From positions 372,001 to 436,000 of the forward strand of contig CAWEVM010000008.1 of NCBI GenBank assembly GCA_963812505.1: 64,000 bases of DNA, written 5' to 3'. Positions 60,957 to 64,000 of this stretch are shown here, one piece after another. The translations under genes were made by a program, and so were the position numbers. How positions within the stretch are numbered: position 1 is the stretch's first letter; each line of letters starts with the position of its first letter. Under the pieces are notes generated by a model that worked only from the letters and a program-made list of their open reading frames with translations, searched no databases and was not told the DNA's origin. Source of the DNA: JAMXLO01 sp963812505. Lineage in GTDB: Bacteria; Pseudomonadota; Alphaproteobacteria; Acetobacterales; Acetobacteraceae.

Positions 60957-61409
60957 GTGCCTGATCCAAGCGGCCACATCGAAATCGTTCTCGTCGAGGA
61001 CAATCCAACCGACGCGGAATTGTGTCTGCGCTCGCTCAAGGGCCACAACCTGGCAAACAAGATCGTCTGGCTGAGGGATGGGGCCGAAGCGCTGGATTAT
61101 CTATTCTCGCGCGGCGCGTATTCCGGGCGGAAGTCCGCCGAGAAGCCAACCCTGGTGATGCTGGACCTGCGCCTGCCGAAAGTCGACGGGAAGGAGGTTT
61201 TGCGGCAGATCAAGGCCGATGACCGGCTGAAGGCAATACCGGTGGTCGTGTTGACCTCATCCCGCGAGGACCGCGACATCAATGAATGCTACAATCTTGG
61301 CGCCAATAGTTTCGTCGTCAAACCTGTGGAGTTCGACAACTTCGCAGAAACTGTCGCCAGGCTTGGATATTATTGGGCGGCAATCAATACGTCGATTCAA
61401 CTCGACTGA
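60957..61409 (+). CDS. Response regulator, Rcp1-like single REC domain
   Basis: CheY-like receiver of 150 aa without an output domain. Acidic pocket in LVEDNPTD, phospho-Asp in VMLDLRLPKVDG, Thr in VVLTSS and Lys in VVKPVEF. The start at 60957 has a strong GGAGGGG site; starts at 60936 and 60894 are possible. It is divergent from the frameshifted kinase and followed by another, so it probably shuttles phosphate within this cluster. Confidence 0.93.
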   Translation: MPDPSGHIEIVLVEDNPTDAELCLRSLKGHNLANKIVWLRDGAEALDYLFSRGAYSGRKSAEKPTLVMLDLRLPKVDGKEVLRQIKADDRLKAIPVVVLTSSREDRDINECYNLGANSFVVKPVEFDNFAETVARLGYYWAAINTSIQLD

Positions 61410-61436
61410 TGCCAAGGGATGGGACGGGGCTGAAAC

Positions 61437-63273
61437 ATGTCTGACGCCGCGATCGCCTCTGAGGACTTGCTGACGAACGCAGACTCTATGCAGCAATCGA
61501 TCGATCAGGCTGCGGCGGAGCCAAGCAATGTCCGTATGCCGGCGTCTCGCCGCGCGCCGTCTCTGCGGCCGTACTACGCATTGCTGGGAGCGGCGATCGT
61601 CGCGCCGGCGATCCTGTTCGGCATCGTCGCGTGGCAGACCCGCGTGTATATGCTGAGCGGCGCCACCACCGAGGTGGCGCGGACCGTGGAGCTCGCGGCT
61701 CGTCAGGCGTACGACCTGCTGCAGATAGACCAATTGCTTGCGGAACGGGTCAACGAATACACGCGCGGCATGACCTGGGACGAGATCCAGCATTCCGAAG
61801 CGCTCCACCTCTATCTCAAGAGACTGGCCGCGGAATACCCTCAGGCAGGTGTCTTGTTCCTGATGGACGGGTCAGGCACTGCACGAGCATCGAACCTGGT
61901 ATTCCCGCAGCCGCCGATTTCTGCGGCGGATCGCGACTATTTCCGGGCGCTGCAGGGCGGCAACGCCAACGTCGCCCTCGGCGCCATGTCGCAGGGCAGA
62001 ACCGGTGGCCAGCTCAACTTCAACCTCGCGATACGCCGTACTGGGCCAACGGATGCCTTCGATGGCGCCATCCTCGCGAGCACACGCCAGAGTTTCTTCA
62101 CGGACTTCTGGCAGGCGCTGGTGCCAGACAAGGGGGCGTTGTTCGGCTTGTACGGCGATGACGGCAGGATACTTGCCCGTCTGCCGCCGGTCGCCCTGGC
62201 TCAGTCGACGCTCAATCCGCACGGACCGTTGATGCAGGCCGCAGGGAGAGCGGAGCGCGGAAACCTCGAGGCAATGGACACGACGGACGGGCTCGAACGG
62301 ATTGCCGCATTCGAGCACATCCCAGACTTCAACCTGTTCGTTGCGCACAGTCTCAGCCGCTCCGCTGTGCTCGACGCCTGGCGCAGGCAGGTCCTGATCA
62401 TGGCGGCGGTCTTCGGGGTCGCTATCGTCGCATTGGCCGCACTGGCCTACCTCGGTACTGCGTCGCGCGCGTCAGGAACACCATGCCGTCGCCGAGTGGG
62501 AGAGCACGGCGCGCAGTCTGCACGCCGAGGAGGCGCGGACACTCGGCCTCAACAATGATCTGCGCCAGCGTGCCAGGGAGCTGGCGGCTTCCAATGCGGA
62601 ACTGGAGACCTTCTCCTATTCCGTGTCGCATGATCTGCGCACGCCGCTGCGGGCGATCGATGGGTACTCGGCCATCCTGATCAAGGATTACACCGAGAAG
62701 CTCGATGCCGAAGGCAGGCGTCTGCTCGGCGTCGTCCGTCAGGCGACAGGCAAGATGGGTCGGCTGATCGATGATATACTGGACTTCTCCCGCACCGGCC
62801 GCCTGCCGATGAACTTGACCACCGTGGATATGGCGGCGCAGGTGGAGGGCCTGATCGAGGAAGCGCAGACGCACGTGACAGACCGCCGGCTCAGGTTCGA
62901 GCTCGGGGATATACCGACCGTCCGCGCGGATGCCTCCATGATACGACGAGTCTGGTTCAACCTGATCGACAACGCCGTCAAGTTCAGCGCGTCGAAGCCG
63001 AACGCTGTGATCACGATAGGTGCGACGCAGGCCGAAGGGGAGATCGTCTACTCGGTGGTCGACAATGGCATCGGCTTCGATCGGCAGTATCTCGGCATGT
63101 TGTTCGGCGTCGGACACCGTCTCGTCGGCGTGGAATACGAGGGCTGCGGCGTGGGCCTGGCGATCGTGAAGCGCATCGTGGCACGGCACAACGGCCGGGT
63201 CTGGGCGGATGGCATTCCCAACGAAGGCGCCACCTTCTATTTCGCGCTTCCGTCGCAACAGGGCACTGACTGA
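61437..63273 (+). pseudogene. Histidine kinase with double-Cache-like sensor, split by one frameshift
   Basis: The N-terminal part (61437 to about 62455) has a membrane helix, a large periplasmic PDC/Cache-like region (FRALQGGNANVALGAMS) and a second helix. The frame then changes near ACCTCGGTACTGCG (about 62450-62465). The second frame carries a coiled linker (about 62465-62600), HisKA (SYSVSHDLRTPLRAIDGYS) and HATPase_c to the stop at 63273. It restores to about 611 aa by one indel. The kinase half is a close paralogue of the double-GAF kinase. Confidence 0.85.
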
Positions 63274-63295
63274 TGCCCCGGCGTTATGGCTGGTG

Positions 63296-63350
63296 ATGGC
63301 CGGCCAGCCAACCAAAGACGTGGATGGCGAGGCCAAGCCCCACCATGACG
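63296..63350. repeat. Dispersed repeat, family B copy 3 (coding)
   Basis: Reverse-oriented copy: AAAGACGTGGATGG..CCATGACG, complementary to the CCATCCACGTCTT..CGTCATGG core. It coincides with the first ~18 codons of the following receiver-kinase gene and therefore supplies its start codon and N-terminus. Confidence 0.65.
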
Positions 63351-64000
63351 GTGCTGGCGCACGCCACACCGCGGTCATCCGTATCCTGATCCTCGAAGAT
63401 GTCCCAGAGGATGCCGAACTCGAGCAACGGGTCCTGAGCCGCGCAGGTGTCGCCTTCGAAGCCTTCACAGTCGATGACCGTGCCGCCTTCCTGCATGCAT
63501 TGGAGACATTCAAGCCCGATCTGATCATTGCCGATTACAATCTGCCGGACATCGATGGACTGACCGCGATCAGGCTGGTTCGCGAGCGGGACGAGGAGCT
63601 GCCAATTCTGCTGGTCACCGGCGCACTGGATGACGAGGCAGCCGCGGAGGTCGTCAAGGCCGGCGCATATGACTATCTGCGCAAGGATCGGATGTCGCGG
63701 CTGCCCTTGGCGGTCGAGCATGCACTGGCAGTAGCCGAGACGACCAAGGCGCGCCAGGCGGCCGCGCGCATGGAGGCAATCGGCGAGCTGACGGCGGGCG
63801 TCGCGCACGATTTCAACAATCTGCTGCAGGCGATCATCTCCCATCTGGAACTGGTCGACGATGTGTCCGCGGTTCCCGTGGCTGCCCGCGAATATGTCGG
63901 CAACGCGATCGAAATCGCCGAACATGGCGCAGAGCTGATCCACAAGCTGCTGTCGTTCGCGCGCAAGCATGTGATGCGGCCCAGTGAAATCCAGCCAGCC
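63296..64000 (+). CDS. Receiver-histidine kinase, 3' truncated by window edge
   Basis: Reads MAGQPTKDVD.. then a receiver domain (ILILEDVPEDAELE, the phospho-Asp in DLIIADYNLPDIDG, LLVTGA, YLRKDR) and the start of a HisKA domain with GVAHDFNNLLQAIISHLE. The frame is open to the end of the window. The first ~25 residues are from the family B repeat. The start at 63296 is the only ATG in frame, with GTG 63320 as an alternative; the domain proper starts at about 63374. Confidence 0.8.
   Translation, partial: MAGQPTKDVDGEAKPHHDGAGARHTAVIRILILEDVPEDAELEQRVLSRAGVAFEAFTVDDRAAFLHALETFKPDLIIADYNLPDIDGLTAIRLVRERDEELPILLVTGALDDEAAAEVVKAGAYDYLRKDRMSRLPLAVEHALAVAETTKARQAAARMEAIGELTAGVAHDFNNLLQAIISHLELVDDVSAVPVAAREYVGNAIEIAEHGAELIHKLLSFARKHVMRPSEIQPA

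Noticed and set aside
1..64000. CRISPR arrays, insertion sequences, integrases or prophage genes
   Set aside because: No regularly spaced direct repeats, transposase or integrase motifs were recognised. The repeats seen are short palindromic elements.

Overview
This is a GC-rich, gene-dense stretch of a Gram-negative chromosome. An alphaproteobacterium fits best, and Acetobacteraceae/Rhodospirillales is my guess. The evidence is a system I cytochrome c maturation cluster, a class I lysyl-tRNA synthetase, an autotransporter esterase and several dispersed GC-rich palindromic repeats. The taxonomy is inferred from gene content; no marker sequence was compared. I saw no phage, transposase, CRISPR array or rRNA operon.

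Layout. 1-4.4 kb: the end of a peptide ABC permease and the two ATPases of the same system, separated by a reverse-strand GDSL autotransporter esterase. 4.5-6.9 kb: a small unknown protein, both subunits of a 3-oxoacid CoA-transferase, and a converging mini-protein derived from acetoacetyl-CoA synthetase. 7 kb: tRNA-Ala(GGC). 7.3-12.5 kb: a reverse-strand ccmC(D)-E-F-G-H-I cluster with ccmD fused in frame to ccmC. 12.7-15.2 kb: a secreted Cache protein and a chemoreceptor with a C-terminal PilZ domain. 15.3-20.3 kb: EVE protein, Rieske protein, acetyl-CoA synthetase and an SLC13/RCK transporter. 20.3-28.8 kb: DUF1993, amidase, SDR, glycerol kinase, panB, a second SDR, an EF-G-like GTPase and a MarR regulator. 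28.9-37.9 kb: fumarylacetoacetase, dienelactone hydrolase, a tightly overlapping operon (serine hydrolase, SelA-like PLP enzyme, class III aminotransferase), a manganese catalase-like protein, a frameshifted LLM oxidoreductase and a VOC protein. 38.2-40.9 kb: LigD. 41.1-42.3 kb: a pseudogene graveyard in which pieces of a TauD-like dioxygenase, a winged-helix/TolB-like regulator and an lrgAB pair are joined by deletions. 42.3-48 kb: MFS transporter, intact dioxygenase, flavodoxin-like protein, amidohydrolase, two very small proteins and an SDR. 48-52.7 kb: a PhoR-like kinase, TerB-like protein and DinG-like helicase. 52.9-57.7 kb: class I LysRS directly followed by a short MprF-like membrane protein, then rmuC. 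57.8-64 kb: a signalling island with two related multidomain histidine kinases (each split by one frameshift), an Rcp1-type response regulator and a REC-histidine kinase running off the window.

How it fits together. Most of the content is central and accessory metabolism: CoA activation of acetate and acetoacetate, peptide import, amide and lactone hydrolysis, PLP chemistry. Sensing modules are added to this. The least ordinary items are the CcmC-CcmD fusion, the mini acetoacetyl-CoA synthetase beside scoAB, the LysRS/mini-MprF pair, the SelA-like operon, the MCP-PilZ fusion and the fossil junctions at 41-42 kb. Four families of dispersed or inverted repeats were seen, and some copies have become coding tails of neighbouring genes. 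Three single-base frameshifts in otherwise well-conserved genes could be real decay or assembly errors.
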